A stretch of 45,260 nucleotides of DNA from Armatimonadetes bacterium UBA5352 (GTDB taxonomy: Bacteria; Armatimonadota; Zipacnadia; Zipacnadales; UBA5352), in assembly GCA_002411015.1 (NCBI GenBank), contig DHPY01000102.1:1-45260 (forward strand). Reading direction: 5' to 3'. Positions 44,420 to 45,260 of the stretch are shown one piece after another (the stretch's first letter is position 1; each line of letters starts with the position of its first letter). Under the pieces are notes generated by a model. It made no database searches and was not told where the DNA came from. It worked only from the letters and a program-made list of their open reading frames with translations. The position numbers and the translations under genes were made by a program.

Positions 44420-45260
44420 ATGTTGCGCTTGACGGCTGCGTTCGTGCTTGCCTGCGCCGCGTCTACAGTCGCGTTCGGCGCCGAGGTTGACGTGCTGCTG
44501 CAAGATGGCGAGATGGGCTCCGGCGTGGCCGATGTCATGCTCTACCAGCCCGGCGCGGTGGCGAATGTCAACTACGGCGACTTCGCCAGCATGAGCACCG
44601 GGATCAACCGCTGGGGCGAACGCTACGCCTGCCTCGTGCGCTTCGACCTCTCAGAGATCCCGAGGGGCCTTGCGATCCGCTCCGCTACGCTCAGGCTGCA
44701 CTCGGTGGGAGGCACCTATCCCTATCGGGACCTGGCCGTGACCGCCCGGGCGGTTGCGGAGGCGAATGCGGGCTGGATCGAGGGCTCTGGCGACGGGACG
44801 CGCGTGCCCACGCCAGGCGCCCCGTCGTGGAACTGGCTGGCCTATGACACCCGCCGCTGGGCGGGCGAGGCGGGCGCCTCGAAGGCTGACGTGGACTACC
44901 TCACCGACTGGGGCGCGGAGGCGCTTGTCCCAAAAGAGGGCGGCGTTGGGGTCGCCTTCGAGCTTCCCGCCGCTCTCGTTGAGGGCTGGATCGAGCGCCC
45001 GGAGGCCAACGCGGGCATTCGGCTTTACCCCGAGGGCGCTAAGGAGAACGGGGATGTGGTGGCGTTCGGCGCCTCGGAGGCGCTGGACCTCCAGCAGCGA
45101 CCGGCGCTTGAGCTGAAGCTGGAGGGCAGTGCCGCCGCGCTCGGGCGGCTGGAGCGCCTGCGGGCGAACCGCATCCTGGACGAGGCCGAAGGCGCGCTGG
45201 CTGAGGGCCGGGCGGACCTCGGGAGAGGCGGCCTACCCTCGGCTGCCGAGCGGCGGCTAG
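44420..45260 (+). CDS. Secreted DNRLRE-domain protein, 3' end outside the window
   Basis: This open frame from ATG 44420 (GGGAGG eight bases upstream) runs to the window edge, 280 residues so far. It has a signal peptide (MLRLTAAFVLACAASTVAFG) followed by a DNRLRE/CBM96-type domain, a beta-sandwich common in secreted glycan-active proteins: 'NVNYGDFASMSTGINRWGER', 'CLVRFDLSEIPRGLAIRSAT' and 'LRLHSVGG'. After about residue 230 the sequence turns helical and charged ('RLERLRANRILDEAEGALAE'). What follows is not visible. It is divergent from ruvC. Confidence 0.75.
   Translation, partial: MLRLTAAFVLACAASTVAFGAEVDVLLQDGEMGSGVADVMLYQPGAVANVNYGDFASMSTGINRWGERYACLVRFDLSEIPRGLAIRSATLRLHSVGGTYPYRDLAVTARAVAEANAGWIEGSGDGTRVPTPGAPSWNWLAYDTRRWAGEAGASKADVDYLTDWGAEALVPKEGGVGVAFELPAALVEGWIERPEANAGIRLYPEGAKENGDVVAFGASEALDLQQRPALELKLEGSAAALGRLERLRANRILDEAEGALAEGRADLGRGGLPSAAERRL

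Overview
The window looks like a chromosomal segment of a high-GC, Gram-negative-type bacterium, most likely Armatimonadota, with Planctomycetota or another PVC-like phylum as the alternative. The evidence is two tandem H-X9-DG prepilins with the 'FPVFAKAREKAR' style stem, several very large secreted proteins with FG-GAP or PQQ-type propellers, an ExbB/ExbD/TonB-like set, and a fused propeller/methyltransferase-like/malectin-like protein. The taxonomic call is an inference from family style; there is no rRNA or tRNA gene to anchor it. I saw no CRISPR array, insertion sequence or phage module.

Layout. Positions 1-4660 (minus strand) form an operon of a TPR protein, exbB, exbD and a TonB-like protein, probably an energised outer-membrane uptake system. 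Positions 4772-8419 (minus) encode a giant PQQ-propeller protein. Positions 8570-11937 (plus) hold a sugar isomerase-like TIM barrel, a NagB-like protein with altered active-site residues, and a BNR propeller protein. Positions 12209-20415 (plus) encode two giant paralogous heparinase II/III-like proteins with C-terminal FG-GAP repeats, followed by a convergent LacI-family regulator (20430-21440). Two tandem prepilins (21763-23144) and a minus-strand FAD oxidoreductase (23229-24548) come next. A third heparinase-like giant (24702-29156) follows. A compact cassette at 29345-30974 has a consensus promoter, a Cys-rich PadR regulator, an ArsP/SO_0444-type permease and a 64-residue Cys-rich protein. 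Then come a large glycosidase-like protein (31216-34680), a DedA protein (minus), and a plus-strand run of ceramidase-like protein, two QueG-like iron-sulfur proteins, a beta-helix protein and a polytopic membrane protein (35557-42024). The window ends with ruvC-ruvA-ruvB (minus) and the start of a DNRLRE-domain secreted protein that runs off the edge.

How the genes may work together. Much of the window reads as a glycan-degradation locus directed at acidic polysaccharides: heparinase-like proteins, a glycosidase, a beta-helix protein, a BNR propeller, sugar isomerase-like and NagB-like enzymes, a LacI regulator and TonB-type uptake. The strongest regulatory signal is a 21-bp element found twice with only two mismatches: once upstream of the paired heparinase-like genes (12139-12159), and once on the minus strand just downstream of a near-consensus promoter for lacI (21572-21592). 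This suggests that LacI represses both itself and that operon. The PadR/permease/Cys-rich cassette is a separate, probably metal- or metalloid-responsive unit. It sits against a truncated glycosidase-like remnant.
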